64,000 nt of DNA from JABMRW01 sp964396965 (GTDB lineage: Bacteria; Chloroflexota; Dehalococcoidia; Dehalococcoidales; BS750m-G39). How positions within the stretch are numbered: the stretch's first letter is position 1; each line of letters opens with the position of its first letter. Of the stretch, positions 6,886 to 14,562 are shown piece by piece. Made by a program: the position numbers and the translations under genes. Below the pieces are notes generated by a model. That model made no database searches. It had not been told where the DNA came from and worked only from the letters and a program-made list of their open reading frames with translations. Location: assembly GCA_964396965.1 (NCBI GenBank), contig CAYNGD010000003.1, forward strand, positions 45,390-109,389, written 5' to 3'.

Positions 6886-9399
6886 ATGTCATCTTTCTCT
6901 TATCAGGCCCTGCCCGAAGGTCTGGGCAAGCTGTCTGAGCTGGCGCTCGACCTTCGCTGGACCTGGAGCCACGAAGGTGACCGGCTCTGGAGCGCCATCG
7001 ACCCCGAGGTCTGGGACAGGACTCAGAACCCCTGGCTGATGTTGCAGATTGTCTCACGCGTTGAGCTGCAGAGATTTCTCCGGGACCGGGTGTTTATGGG
7101 GGAACTGCGCTACCTGCAGCAGTCGCGGAAGGAATACCTGGAGAATCCCGGCTGGTTCCGGCAGCACTACCCCGATAAAACGCTGAACACGGTTGCCTAC
7201 TTCAGTATGGAGTTCGGCCTGGCCGAGGCCCTCCCGCTCTATGCCGGCGGGCTGGGGATACTGGCCGGTGGCTATCTCAAGACCGCCAGCGACCTGCAGG
7301 TGCCGATGGTCGGCATCGGCCTGCTCTACCAGGAGGGCTATTTCCGGCAGATGGTTGATAATAACGGCTGGCAGATAGAGGCCTACCCCTATAACGACCC
7401 GACCAGCCTGCCGATTAGGCCGGTTACCGATGCCGGCGGCGGCTGGCTGCGGCTATCCCTGGAGCTGCCGGGGCGCACCCTCTGGCTGAGGGTATGGCAG
7501 GCGCAGGTGGGTGGGGTGATGCTCTACCTGCTGGACAGCAACGACCCGCTTAACAGCGCCACTGACCGGGGTATCACCAACAAGCTGTATGATGACCGGC
7601 CGGAGATACGTTTGATACAGGAGATGATACTGGGCATGGGGGGGTGGCGGGTGGTGAACGCCCTGGGCCTGCCGGTGGAACTATGTCATCTGAATGAAGG
7701 GCACGCCGCCTTTCTGGTGCTGGAGCGGGCCCGTTCTTATATGGAGCAGACCAAGGAGTCTTGGGCGGTAGCACTGTGCGCCACGCGCGCCGGCAATATC
7801 TTTACCACCCATACGCCGGTGGCGGCTGGCTTCGATAGCTTTCCCCCGCAGCTGATTGCCCACTATTTCCGGGACTACTCGCGGGCGATGGGCGCTTCTC
7901 CTGAGCAGATTTTAGCCCTGGGCCGAAAGGACCCGGCTAACCCCGATGAACCATTTAACATGGCCTATCTGGCTACGCGCGGCAGTGGCTGTGTCAACGG
8001 TGTCAGCCAGCTGCATGCCAGGGTGAGCCGGCGTATCTTCCAGCCCCTGTATAACCGATGGCCTGAACCGGAGGTTCCGGTAGGCCATATCACCAACGGC
8101 GTGCACGTACCCTCCTGGGACTCGCAGTTTACCGATGAGCTGTGGACCAGGGCCGGCGGCAAAGAGCGCTGGCTTCACGAGATGGAGGACCTGGCCGAAC
8201 AGATTCAACAGCTCTCGGATGCGGAGCTGTGGACATTCCGCACCGGCCAGTGCCGGAACCTGATAGACTTCGTGCGCCGGCGGCTGGCTTATCAGCTCAA
8301 CCAGCACGGGGCAGACAGTGAGAAAATAAAGGAAGCACGCCGGGTGCTGGATACCGATGCCCTGATTTTGGGCTTTGCCCGGCGCTTCACTTTGTACAAA
8401 CGGCCCAACCTGCTGTTAACCGACCCGGCCCGGCTTGAAGCTATCATCAATAATCCGAGCTACCCCCTTCAGCTGGTGGTGGCGGGCAAGGCCCACCCCG
8501 ACGATGTCGAGGGGAAGCGCCTGGTGCAGCAGTTCGTGACCTTCGCCGGCAGGCCCGGCGTCCGCCACCGGGTCGCTTTTATCGAGGACTATGACATGGC
8601 CATCGCCCAGGAACTGGTGCAGGGGGTGGACCTCTGGCTGAACACGCCGCGGCGGCCCTGGGAGGCCTGCGGCACCAGCGGCATGAAGGTGCTGGTCAAT
8701 GGCGGGCTCAATTTCTCGGAACTGGACGGCTGGTGGGCGGAGGCCTACAGCCCGGAGGTGGGGTGGGCCCTCGGCGACGGTAAGGAATATCCTGAACCAG
8801 GGTGGGATATAACCGAGGCTAATCAACTCTACGACATCTTGGAGCAGGAAATTATCCCCGAGTTCTACAACCGGGATAAGGACGGTGTTCCGGCGGGGTG
8901 GGTGGTGCGGATGCGGGCCAGCATGGCCAGGCTGGCCCCTAGTTTCAGCAGCAACCGGATGCTGCGCCAGTACGTGGAAGAGGTCTACCTGCCGATGACG
9001 AATCGGTTCCGGCAGCGCCAGCGCGACGGCGCACGCCTGGCCAGGGAGCTCAGCCGGTGGCAAAACCAGCTTGAGCAGAACTGGCCCGCTGTCCACTTCG
9101 GCGAGTTGGAGGTACACCTGGAGGACAAGCGGTGGGAGTTCGGGGTAAAGGTCTATCTGGGCAAGGTTTCCCCGTCTTCGGTCAGCGTGGAACTCTATGC
9201 CAATCCCCGGGACGGAGAGGAGGCGGTGCGCATACCTATGGCGCGCGGCCAGAAAATCGGCGAGGCACAAAACGGCTATATCTATGTGGGAGAAGCCGAG
9301 GCCAGCCGCCCCGCCGCCGATTTCACTCCCCGCATCATACCGGCCCACCCTTCCCTGCTCGTTCCGCTGGAAGACTCACACATCCTGTGGCAGAAGTGA
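6886..9399 (+). CDS. glgP: alpha-glucan (glycogen/maltodextrin) phosphorylase
   Basis: 837 residues. It releases glucose-1-phosphate from alpha-1,4-glucans using pyridoxal phosphate. The N-terminal 110 residues are the DUF3417 domain typical of the shorter, bacterial/archaeal phosphorylase subfamily (LGKLSELALDLRWTWSHEGDRLW). The catalytic core follows: VAYFSMEFGLAEALPLYAGG, HLNEGHAAF, THTPVAAGFD, ITNGVHVPSW, and the pyridoxal-phosphate site EACGTSGMKVLVNGG with lysine 601. The ATG at 6886 has GAGG upstream, and a possible -10 TAAAAT lies at 6828-6833 without a clear -35. It stands alone on its strand between a divergent P-type ATPase and the downstream sigma factor gene. Confidence 0.95.
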   Translation: MSSFSYQALPEGLGKLSELALDLRWTWSHEGDRLWSAIDPEVWDRTQNPWLMLQIVSRVELQRFLRDRVFMGELRYLQQSRKEYLENPGWFRQHYPDKTLNTVAYFSMEFGLAEALPLYAGGLGILAGGYLKTASDLQVPMVGIGLLYQEGYFRQMVDNNGWQIEAYPYNDPTSLPIRPVTDAGGGWLRLSLELPGRTLWLRVWQAQVGGVMLYLLDSNDPLNSATDRGITNKLYDDRPEIRLIQEMILGMGGWRVVNALGLPVELCHLNEGHAAFLVLERARSYMEQTKESWAVALCATRAGNIFTTHTPVAAGFDSFPPQLIAHYFRDYSRAMGASPEQILALGRKDPANPDEPFNMAYLATRGSGCVNGVSQLHARVSRRIFQPLYNRWPEPEVPVGHITNGVHVPSWDSQFTDELWTRAGGKERWLHEMEDLAEQIQQLSDAELWTFRTGQCRNLIDFVRRRLAYQLNQHGADSEKIKEARRVLDTDALILGFARRFTLYKRPNLLLTDPARLEAIINNPSYPLQLVVAGKAHPDDVEGKRLVQQFVTFAGRPGVRHRVAFIEDYDMAIAQELVQGVDLWLNTPRRPWEACGTSGMKVLVNGGLNFSELDGWWAEAYSPEVGWALGDGKEYPEPGWDITEANQLYDILEQEIIPEFYNRDKDGVPAGWVVRMRASMARLAPSFSSNRMLRQYVEEVYLPMTNRFRQRQRDGARLARELSRWQNQLEQNWPAVHFGELEVHLEDKRWEFGVKVYLGKVSPSSVSVELYANPRDGEEAVRIPMARGQKIGEAQNGYIYVGEAEASRPAADFTPRIIPAHPSLLVPLEDSHILWQK

Positions 9400-9400
9400 T

Positions 9401-9416
9401 CGTTTGTCTTCAAACG
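9401..9416 (+). terminator. short hairpin after glgP
   Basis: CGTTTG-TCTT-CAAACG is a perfect 6-bp stem two bases after the glgP stop codon. No U-tract follows, so it may be a processing or weak termination site rather than a true intrinsic terminator. Confidence 0.35.
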
Positions 9417-9511
9417 GACATCCTACTGAGTTATGAAACTATCTTTTTAACGTCTGCTTCGTTATACTATATGCACCAGGATAACATGTCCGTAAATTCG
9501 GGGGTTGTCAG

Positions 9512-10054
9512 GTGCAAGACGAGGAGAGCCTGGTACGCCGGGCGCAGCAGAATGACCAGGAAGCTTTCGCTCAGCTGTACGAGGAGTATTTCGACAGGAT
9601 TTATCGCTATATAACCCTCAAGATAGGGGATGCGGTGGAGGCAGAAGACTTGACTCAGCAGGTCTTTCTAAATTCGCTGCGGTCCATCTCTTCCTTCAGG
9701 TGGAAGGGGAGGCCCTTCTCCGCCTGGCTCTACCGTATTGCCCACAACCAGGTGGTTGACCATTTGAGGAAGAAAAGGAGGAGCGACCTACCGCTGGAGG
9801 AGACGCTGACCGACGGTGGCGAAGACCCCCAGCTGCACGCCGAGCGCCGGCTGGATATCGAGCGGGTGCTGGCGGCGGCCCAGAGGCTGACCGAGGCCCA
9901 GCGCGAGGTGATCTCCCTCCGTTTTACCAGTCAGCTTTCCGTCGCCCAGGTGGCCGAGATTATGGGAAAAAGCCAGGGGGCGGTAAAGGCGCTGCAGCAC
10001 AGCGGCATCGTCGCCCTGCGCCGGGCGCTGATGGTGACCGAGAATGAAGAATAA
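9512..10054 (+). CDS. ECF-type RNA polymerase sigma factor
   Basis: 180 residues, GTG start at 9512. Region 2 is at about residues 10-80 (LVRRAQQNDQEAFAQLYEEY, then DAVEAEDLTQQVFLNSL and FSAWLYRIAHNQVVDHLRKK). Region 4 is at about 120-172 (RLTEAQREVISLRF, then SVAQVAEIMGKSQGAVKALQ). No region 1 or 3 is present, which is the ECF pattern. It overlaps the next gene by 11 bases; that gene encodes a single-pass membrane protein and is the likely anti-sigma factor. The sequence TTCGTTATA lies about 50 bases upstream and recurs upstream of the SIMPL gene, which hints at autoregulation. The target genes are not known. Confidence 0.9.
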   Translation: MQDEESLVRRAQQNDQEAFAQLYEEYFDRIYRYITLKIGDAVEAEDLTQQVFLNSLRSISSFRWKGRPFSAWLYRIAHNQVVDHLRKKRRSDLPLEETLTDGGEDPQLHAERRLDIERVLAAAQRLTEAQREVISLRFTSQLSVAQVAEIMGKSQGAVKALQHSGIVALRRALMVTENEE

Positions 10055-10916
10055 AGAGTTTGATAATATCTTAAACGATTGTCTGGAGCGGCTGCTGATA
10101 AAAGGCGAGAGCCTGGAGCAGTGCCTGGAACATTATCCTGAGCAGGCCGCCGAGCTAAAGCCCCTGCTGGAGACAGCTCTGGCGGCCAGGGAGGCGGCGG
10201 ACATAAAGCCCCGCCCCGATTTCAGGGCCAGGGCCAGCTACCAGTTCCGCTCGGCGCTTAAAGAGAGGACGGCTGGCCGGGAACGCCCCTCCTGGGGCTG
10301 GTTCCCGCGCTGGGCGATGGTGGTGGCGGTGGTTCTGGTGCTGGTGTTGGCCTGTGGAAGCACGGTGTTCGCCGCCAGCAGCAGCATGCCCGATAGCCCT
10401 CTATATCCGGTAAAACTGGCCACCGAGCAGGTACAGTTTAGCCTAACTTTTTCGCAGATGGGCAAGGCCAGGCTCTGTGCCGAGCTGGCTGACAAACGGG
10501 TGGCCGAGATAGCCTACATGGCGGATAAGGGCGACACCGGGCAGGTGGAGCTGACCACCCAGCGCCTCGATGACAGGCTGGCGTTACTGGTGGTTCTGGT
10601 TGGGGGTAGTGAAGGGGCTAGCGGAGTACTTATGGCACCGTCGCCGGCGGCAACCGCCCCGCCGCCAACAGCAGCACCAAAGCCGCCGGTAGTGGCGCCT
10701 CCGGCGGAGAAGGGGTGGGGAGGCAACGAAAATGCCCAGGATACTAGTCAGGTCCAGCTGAGGGATAGGCTGGCCTATGACGCCGCTCATAACCAGGCGG
10801 TGCTGGACGCGGCGCTGGACAAAGCACCGGAGCAGGCCAAGCCAGCCCTGCGCCGGGCGATTATGGTATCAGAAGACGGCTATGCTGAAGCCCTTGTGGC
10901 CCTGGAGCAGTCGTAG
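10044..10916 (+). CDS. DUF5667-type single-pass membrane protein, probable anti-sigma factor
   Basis: 290 residues. The N-terminal 90 residues are cytoplasmic and charged (NILNDCLERLLIKGESLEQC, the pattern of sigma-binding domains in this family). One membrane segment spans about 91-112 (AMVVAVVLVLVLACGSTVFA). The outer part begins with MPDSPLYPVKLATEQVQ, the DUF5667 signature, and continues through a helical region, a proline/alanine-rich linker at about 195-225 and a second helical region. The gene overlaps the ECF sigma gene by 11 bases, so translation is probably coupled. The anti-sigma role is inferred from topology and position; no zinc-binding HxxxCxxC motif is present. Confidence 0.7.
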   Translation: MKNKEFDNILNDCLERLLIKGESLEQCLEHYPEQAAELKPLLETALAAREAADIKPRPDFRARASYQFRSALKERTAGRERPSWGWFPRWAMVVAVVLVLVLACGSTVFAASSSMPDSPLYPVKLATEQVQFSLTFSQMGKARLCAELADKRVAEIAYMADKGDTGQVELTTQRLDDRLALLVVLVGGSEGASGVLMAPSPAATAPPPTAAPKPPVVAPPAEKGWGGNENAQDTSQVQLRDRLAYDAAHNQAVLDAALDKAPEQAKPALRRAIMVSEDGYAEALVALEQS

Positions 10917-10945
10917 CCTTTTTGAATTTCCCTTAAGTCGCCGCT

Positions 10946-10968
10946 AACCATCCGGCAGCTTTTTCGTT
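10946..10968 (+). promoter_or_regulatory. candidate ECF-type promoter of the SIMPL gene
   Basis: AACC at 10946-10949, a 15-base spacer and CGTTATA from 10965. ECF promoters commonly have AAC in the -35 and CGT in the -10. The transcription start would fall about 30 bases before the ATG at 11007. The same arrangement precedes the DUF4349 lipoprotein (56507-56533). Confidence 0.4.
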
Positions 10969-11006
10969 ATATATAGTCGGGATAAGCAATTTTGAGGAGG
11001 TAATCT

Positions 11007-11756
11007 ATGAAAAAGTACTGGTTGGCGGCGATTGGTCTGGTACTTTTGCTGGCGGTGGTCGGTTTCAGCGGTTGCGGCAGCAGCCCGACCACCATCGGCA
11101 CGGTGGGCGTAAACAGCCAGCAGACCGGAATCTGGGTCAGCGGTGAGGGCAAGGTCAGCGTCACCCCGGATATCGTCACGCTTTCGCTGGGCATCCAGGC
11201 CCAGGCGGCCACGGTGGCCGAGGCCCAATCTCAGGCGGCTACGGCCATGAGTGCGGTGATGACGGCACTGACCGATAACGGTGTGGCTGATAAGGATATC
11301 CAGACCCAGCATTTCAGCATTAACCAGGTGACCAGGTGGGATAATACCAAAAACGAAGAGATTGTCATCGGCTACCAGGTGACTAACATGGTCACCGCCA
11401 AGATAAGGAATGTGGAGAACGCCGGTCCCATTATTGATGCCGTGGCCACCGCCGGCGGCGACTACACCCGCATCAATAACATCAGCTTCTCGGTGGATGA
11501 CCCCACCCCCTACTATGAGCAGGCGCGCCAGAAGGCGATGGCTGACGCCACGGCCAAGGCCGAGCAGCTGGCCGAGCTGGCCGGGGTTACACTGGGCAAG
11601 CCGACCTATATCTCCGAAGGCAGCGTAACCCCCCCGGTTATCTATCGGGACACCGGGGTGGCAGCCGTACCGGCACCAACACCCACCACGCCAGTCAGCG
11701 TGGGAGAGATAGAGCTCACCCTTGACGTCCAGGTGGCCTACGCCATCACCGGCTGA
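11007..11756 (+). CDS. SIMPL (DUF541) domain lipoprotein
   Basis: 249 residues. A signal peptide ends in a lipobox, GFSGC, with C23 as the lipidated cysteine. The mature part is a SIMPL/DUF541 domain: GIWVSGEGKVSVTPDIVTLS, then AQAATVAEAQSQAATAM and the late RQKAMADATAKAEQLAELAG, which is the family's hallmark helix. SIMPL proteins are periplasmic or surface proteins of poorly known function, some linked to stress. GAGGAGG precedes the ATG. The gene follows the sigma/anti-sigma pair after 90 bases and has its own candidate ECF promoter, so it may be a target of that sigma factor. A bidirectional terminator follows. Confidence 0.85.
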   Translation: MKKYWLAAIGLVLLLAVVGFSGCGSSPTTIGTVGVNSQQTGIWVSGEGKVSVTPDIVTLSLGIQAQAATVAEAQSQAATAMSAVMTALTDNGVADKDIQTQHFSINQVTRWDNTKNEEIVIGYQVTNMVTAKIRNVENAGPIIDAVATAGGDYTRINNISFSVDDPTPYYEQARQKAMADATAKAEQLAELAGVTLGKPTYISEGSVTPPVIYRDTGVAAVPAPTPTTPVSVGEIELTLDVQVAYAITG

Positions 11757-11778
11757 TTGCTGTCCTGAGCTGGTATCA

Positions 11779-11811
11779 AAGGGGGGTCTTTTAGAGGCCC
11801 CCCTTATTTTA
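11779..11811 (+). terminator. intrinsic terminator between SIMPL gene and queH
   Basis: Stem AAGGGGGG(TC) pairing with (GG)CCCCCCTT across a 7-base loop, followed by ATTTTAT. The stem sits between convergent genes and overlaps the queH stop codon, so it could serve both strands. Confidence 0.75.
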
Positions 11812-12346
11812 TGGTGAAGTTGGCGTAGCGCTCCCACTCGCTGTAAACGCAGCCGCAGTACTGCTGGCGGTAGAGCTCCAGGGGCTTGGTGATATGGCGG
11901 CTGTCCGAGTAGCGCTTGCGCAGGTCGGCGTAGAGGAAGTCAACCCCGCTTTCTCTGGCTATTTCTTCGCTGACCTCTCTAATCAGCTCGTGCTTCTGCT
12001 GGGGGCTGATGAGCAGGCTGGTGGTGAAGGCGTCAAAGCCCTTCTCTCCGGCGATTTCGGCCGTCTTGGAAAGCCTCAGCCTAAAGCAATACTGGCAGCG
12101 CTCGGCCTCATGCCCCACCACCCCCCGGAAGTAGTCAATGATGTCGTAGACGCTGGTCATTATCAGCGGCAGGCCCATCTTTTCGGCCAGGGACTGCATT
12201 GCCTCAAGGCGGTGCAGGTGCTCGGTGTAGGGGTGGATGTTGGGGTTGTACCAGAGGGCGCTGACGTCATATCCCTGCCCCCGCCAGTATTCGAGGGTGT
12301 AGGCGGCGCAGTGGGCACAGCAGCAGTGGACGAGGAGTTTTTTCAT
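11804..12346 (-). CDS. queH: epoxyqueuosine reductase QueH
   Basis: 180 residues. QueH (formerly DUF208) reduces epoxyqueuosine to queuosine in tRNA, an alternative to QueG. The N-terminal metal-binding block is HCCCAHC (C8, C9, C10, C13), followed by ALWYNPNIHPYTEHLHRLEAM. Later come GHEAERCQYCFRLRLSKTA and, near the C-terminus, YRQQYCGCVYS. All conserved cysteines of the family are present. The gene lies three bases after the XRE regulator, in an operon with it and a small membrane protein. No other queuosine gene is in the window. Confidence 0.93.
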   Translation of the reverse strand: MKKLLVHCCCAHCAAYTLEYWRGQGYDVSALWYNPNIHPYTEHLHRLEAMQSLAEKMGLPLIMTSVYDIIDYFRGVVGHEAERCQYCFRLRLSKTAEIAGEKGFDAFTTSLLISPQQKHELIREVSEEIARESGVDFLYADLRKRYSDSRHITKPLELYRQQYCGCVYSEWERYANFTIK

Positions 12347-12348
12347 TT

Positions 12349-12558
12349 CTATTCCTCCTGGTACTCAAAAACCTCTTCTAGGGATACCCCGAAGGCCCGG
12401 GCAATCCTGAAGGCCAGCTCAATGGACGGCACATACTTGCCCTGCTCCAGGGCGATGATGGTCTGGCGCGTGCAGCCGGCGCGCTGGGCCAGCTCCTCCT
12501 GGGTCATCTCGCCGTGGTCGAAGCGCAGCCGGCGTATCTGGTTGTTTATCCTAGCCAT
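12349..12558 (-). CDS. XRE-family helix-turn-helix regulator
   Basis: 69 residues, almost entirely one helix-turn-helix domain: MTQEELAQRAGCTRQTIIALEQGKYVPSIELAFRIARAFG, with the recognition helix at about 27-38. Length and sequence fit the small YozG-like regulators that accompany DUF2178-like membrane proteins. The start ATG overlaps the end of the upstream membrane-protein gene by 8 bases. A 7-bp inverted repeat at 13014-13029, overlapping the operon's -10 box, is a candidate operator, so autorepression is likely. Confidence 0.9.
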   Translation of the reverse strand: MARINNQIRRLRFDHGEMTQEELAQRAGCTRQTIIALEQGKYVPSIELAFRIARAFGVSLEEVFEYQEE

Positions 12559-12988
12559 ACCTGTTGGCTCTCCAGTAGCCGATAGCTATGCCCAGGCACT
12601 GCGCCAGCGTGCTGACAATCAGGATGGACATGAATATTACGTAGAGATAGACGGCGGGTATGAGGCCGGTGTCCTGGTAGACCTCGTTGAGGGCGATGAC
12701 CCAGGCCACCAGCGTGAAGATGACCGCCAGCCACTGGATGCGGGGCGCCCGTTCTACTATTCGGATGTCTCTTTCATCGACAATCTTTGGGTTACGTAAC
12801 GGGATGTTGACGATGACGCCATTGACGATGAGCGCCCCGATAAGTAGGGCGTCTATGATTAACCTGAAGGTCTGGTCGGCATCGAAGGTCCGGATGCCCC
12901 CCATCAGGACGAAGACCAGCACGAAGGCGATAGCGAAAGCCAGCCCCACCCCCAGACCCCACCAGGCCCTTTTCTGCAACGGTGCCAT
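12551..12988 (-). CDS. small multi-pass membrane protein (DUF2178-like)
   Basis: 145 residues from the ATG at 12988, which has GGGAGG about 6 bases upstream; the longer frame to 13018 begins with TTG and has no ribosome site. Four hydrophobic segments are seen, at about 8-28, 40-60, 80-100 and 112-135. Between segments 2 and 3 is VDERDIRIVERAPRIQW, a charged cytoplasmic loop found in DUF2178-like proteins. It is paired with an XRE regulator, a known arrangement, but its function is not known. Alternative: any small integral membrane protein of similar layout. Confidence 0.7.
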   Translation of the reverse strand: MAPLQKRAWWGLGVGLAFAIAFVLVFVLMGGIRTFDADQTFRLIIDALLIGALIVNGVIVNIPLRNPKIVDERDIRIVERAPRIQWLAVIFTLVAWVIALNEVYQDTGLIPAVYLYVIFMSILIVSTLAQCLGIAIGYWRANRYG

Positions 12989-13013
12989 ATTTCCTCCCTT
13001 CTCAGGTAATCTA

Positions 13014-13029
13014 TACAATACATATTGTA
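13014..13029. promoter_or_regulatory. candidate operator for the XRE regulator
   Basis: TACAATA-CA-TATTGTA is a perfect 7-bp inverted repeat with a 2-base centre. It overlaps the -10 of the operon promoter on the minus strand, where a bound regulator would block transcription. Confidence 0.5.
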
Positions 13030-13052
13030 ATGTATAAAATACTAAATGTCAA
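13024..13052 (-). promoter_or_regulatory. sigma-70 promoter of the membrane protein-XRE-queH operon
   Basis: On the minus strand TTGACA (13047-13052), exactly 17 bases, then TACAAT (13024-13029). This is one of the closest matches to consensus in the window. Confidence 0.75.
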
Positions 13053-13084
13053 ATATTTTTTACATCAGTTTGCAGAAACTCTCC

Positions 13085-13410
13085 CCCTTTCTAAATAGTG
13101 TTTAGCTTCCCATACCCGCCCGCCCAAAAAGGCTCCGCCTCTTTACCATCTCTTTACCCCCGCCCCCCAGAGGAGAGAAATTAACTTCCCTTTTCACTTA
13201 GAAAGGAGGGATTGATGCCCCTTATTCCCCCACCCACTAACGAAAAATAGACTCCCAGACCTCGTAAAGCGGGGAATTGAGGGCGCTAACTCCTGTTGGG
13301 TGGGTTGGGGTGGTAAAAAGAACAACTGTTAAAGATGGGTGAGGGGGAATAAGAGAATTTTAGAGGCGAAGCCTTTGAGGTGGGTCAGGGTGGGAAGAAA
13401 AACGACTTAA
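13085..13410. repeat. intergenic inverted-repeat element, copy 3 (possibly composite)
   Basis: The left end TTCCCATACCCGCCCGCCC starts at 13107 and is followed by hairpin AGGC-TCC-GCCT at 13130-13140. Near the right end are hairpin AGGC-GAA-GCCT at 13364-13374 and CAGGGTGGGAAGAAAAAC. At over 300 bases it is the longest copy and may be two elements. It fills the whole gap between the XRE operon promoter and the end of ruvB; I see no gene in it. Confidence 0.65.
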
Positions 13411-13432
13411 GAATGGGTGGGTGGTTGGGGGA

Positions 13433-14467
13433 CTAAAGCAAAGTTCCCTGCGGGGTTCTTTTATTGTAGGGCAGGTCAAGGTGCTTGTAGGCCAGCTCGG
13501 TGGCTAGCCTTCCCCGCGGCGTCCGCTCCAGAAAGCCGAGCTGGAGCAGGTAGGGCTCATAGACGTCCATGATGGTGTCGGCCTCCTCGCTGATTGAGGC
13601 GGCGATGGTATCCAGCCCCACCGGCCCCCCGTTGAACTTCTCAATGATGGTGCGCAGCAGCTTGTGGTCTATCTCGTCCAGGCCGATTTTGTCCACCTCT
13701 AGTTTGGACAGCGCTTCGATGGCCACCTCTTTAGTGGCCACGCCGTCGGCAATCACCTGGGCGTAGTCACGCACCCGCTTTAAGAGCCGGTTGGCCACGC
13801 GGGGGGTACCCCGGGCGCGGCGGGCTATCTCCTTGAGTCCCTCCTTTTCCGCCTTCACTTGGAGGATTTTGGCCGAGCGCTGGAGTATCTTCTCTACCGC
13901 CTCCTGGTCGTAGAAGTCGAGGCGGTAGACCGCCCCGAACCTGTCCCTCAGGGGCGGGGAGAGCAGGGCGAAGCGGGTGGTGGCGCCGATGAGGGTGAAG
14001 GGGGGCAGGTTCAGCCGCAGGCTGCGGGCGCCGGGCCCTTTGCCGATAACGATGTCCAGGGCGAAGTCCTCCATAGCCGGGTATAAGACCTCTTCCACCG
14101 CCCGGTTGAGGCGGTGGATTTCGTCGATGAAGAGGATATCGTGGCGGCGCAGGTTGGTCAGGATGGCGGCCAGGTCTCCGGTGCGCTCCACCGCCGGGCC
14201 GGAGGTAATCCTGATGTTGACCCCCATCTCGGCGGCGATGATGTAGGCCAGGGTGGTCTTGCCCAGCCCCGGCGGGCCGTAGAGCAGGACGTGGTCGAGC
14301 GCCTCCTCCCTGCCTCTGGCGGCGGCGATGGCAATCCTGATGTTGTCCTTGATTTTGTCCTGCCCGATGAAGTCGTCAAAGCGCCGGGGGCGGAGGCTGG
14401 TGTCCAGGGTGACGTCCTCGGTAGCGGGCTTGCCGGAGATGATGCGCTCTGTTTTGCTCTCTCCCAT
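13433..14467 (-). CDS. ruvB: Holliday junction branch migration ATPase RuvB
   Basis: 344 residues, full length. RuvB is the hexameric motor that drives branch migration with RuvA. Visible features are the N-terminal LRPRRFDDFIGQDKIKDNI, Walker A GPPGLGKT at 64-71, Walker B LFIDEIHRLN near 112-121, sensor GATTRFALLSPPLRDRFG and the C-terminal winged-helix part with GLDTIAASISEEADTIMDVY and YLLQLGFLERTPRGRLAT. The ATG at 14467 lies 10 bases after an extended -10 box and has no Shine-Dalgarno, so the transcript is probably leaderless or nearly so. ruvA and ruvC are not adjacent; the upstream gene on this strand is rpoC, separated by a terminator. Confidence 0.97.
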   Translation of the reverse strand: MGESKTERIISGKPATEDVTLDTSLRPRRFDDFIGQDKIKDNIRIAIAAARGREEALDHVLLYGPPGLGKTTLAYIIAAEMGVNIRITSGPAVERTGDLAAILTNLRRHDILFIDEIHRLNRAVEEVLYPAMEDFALDIVIGKGPGARSLRLNLPPFTLIGATTRFALLSPPLRDRFGAVYRLDFYDQEAVEKILQRSAKILQVKAEKEGLKEIARRARGTPRVANRLLKRVRDYAQVIADGVATKEVAIEALSKLEVDKIGLDEIDHKLLRTIIEKFNGGPVGLDTIAASISEEADTIMDVYEPYLLQLGFLERTPRGRLATELAYKHLDLPYNKRTPQGTLL

Positions 14468-14477
14468 AATTTAGTCT

Positions 14478-14486
14478 ATTATAGCA
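14478..14486 (-). promoter_or_regulatory. extended -10 promoter of ruvB
   Basis: On the minus strand TGC-TATAAT. It ends 10 bases before the ruvB ATG, so transcription should begin about 4 bases before the start codon. Confidence 0.5.
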
Positions 14487-14503
14487 CATCACCGCCGGAT
14501 AAA

Positions 14504-14538
14504 AGAGAAAGCCGCCCTCTTTTTTATCAGGGGCGGCT
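14504..14538 (-). terminator. intrinsic terminator after rpoC
   Basis: Arms AGCCGCCC (minus strand, 14531-14538) and GGGCGGCT (14510-14517) enclose a 13-base A-rich loop, and TTCTCTTTT follows. It lies 25 bases beyond the rpoC stop codon and insulates ruvB. Confidence 0.75.
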
Positions 14539-14562
14539 CTTATAGGTCTATATCGCCGGGTT

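Noticed and set aside
8416..9348. Long open frame antisense to glgP (310 codons)
   Set aside because: Shadow of a high-G+C gene; no motif, no ribosome site, and the sense protein is clearly conserved.
9437..9463. Full ECF promoter before the sigma gene
   Set aside because: The CGTTATA half is present, but the only AAC upstream is 19-20 bases away, outside the spacing seen at the other two sites; only the half-site is claimed.
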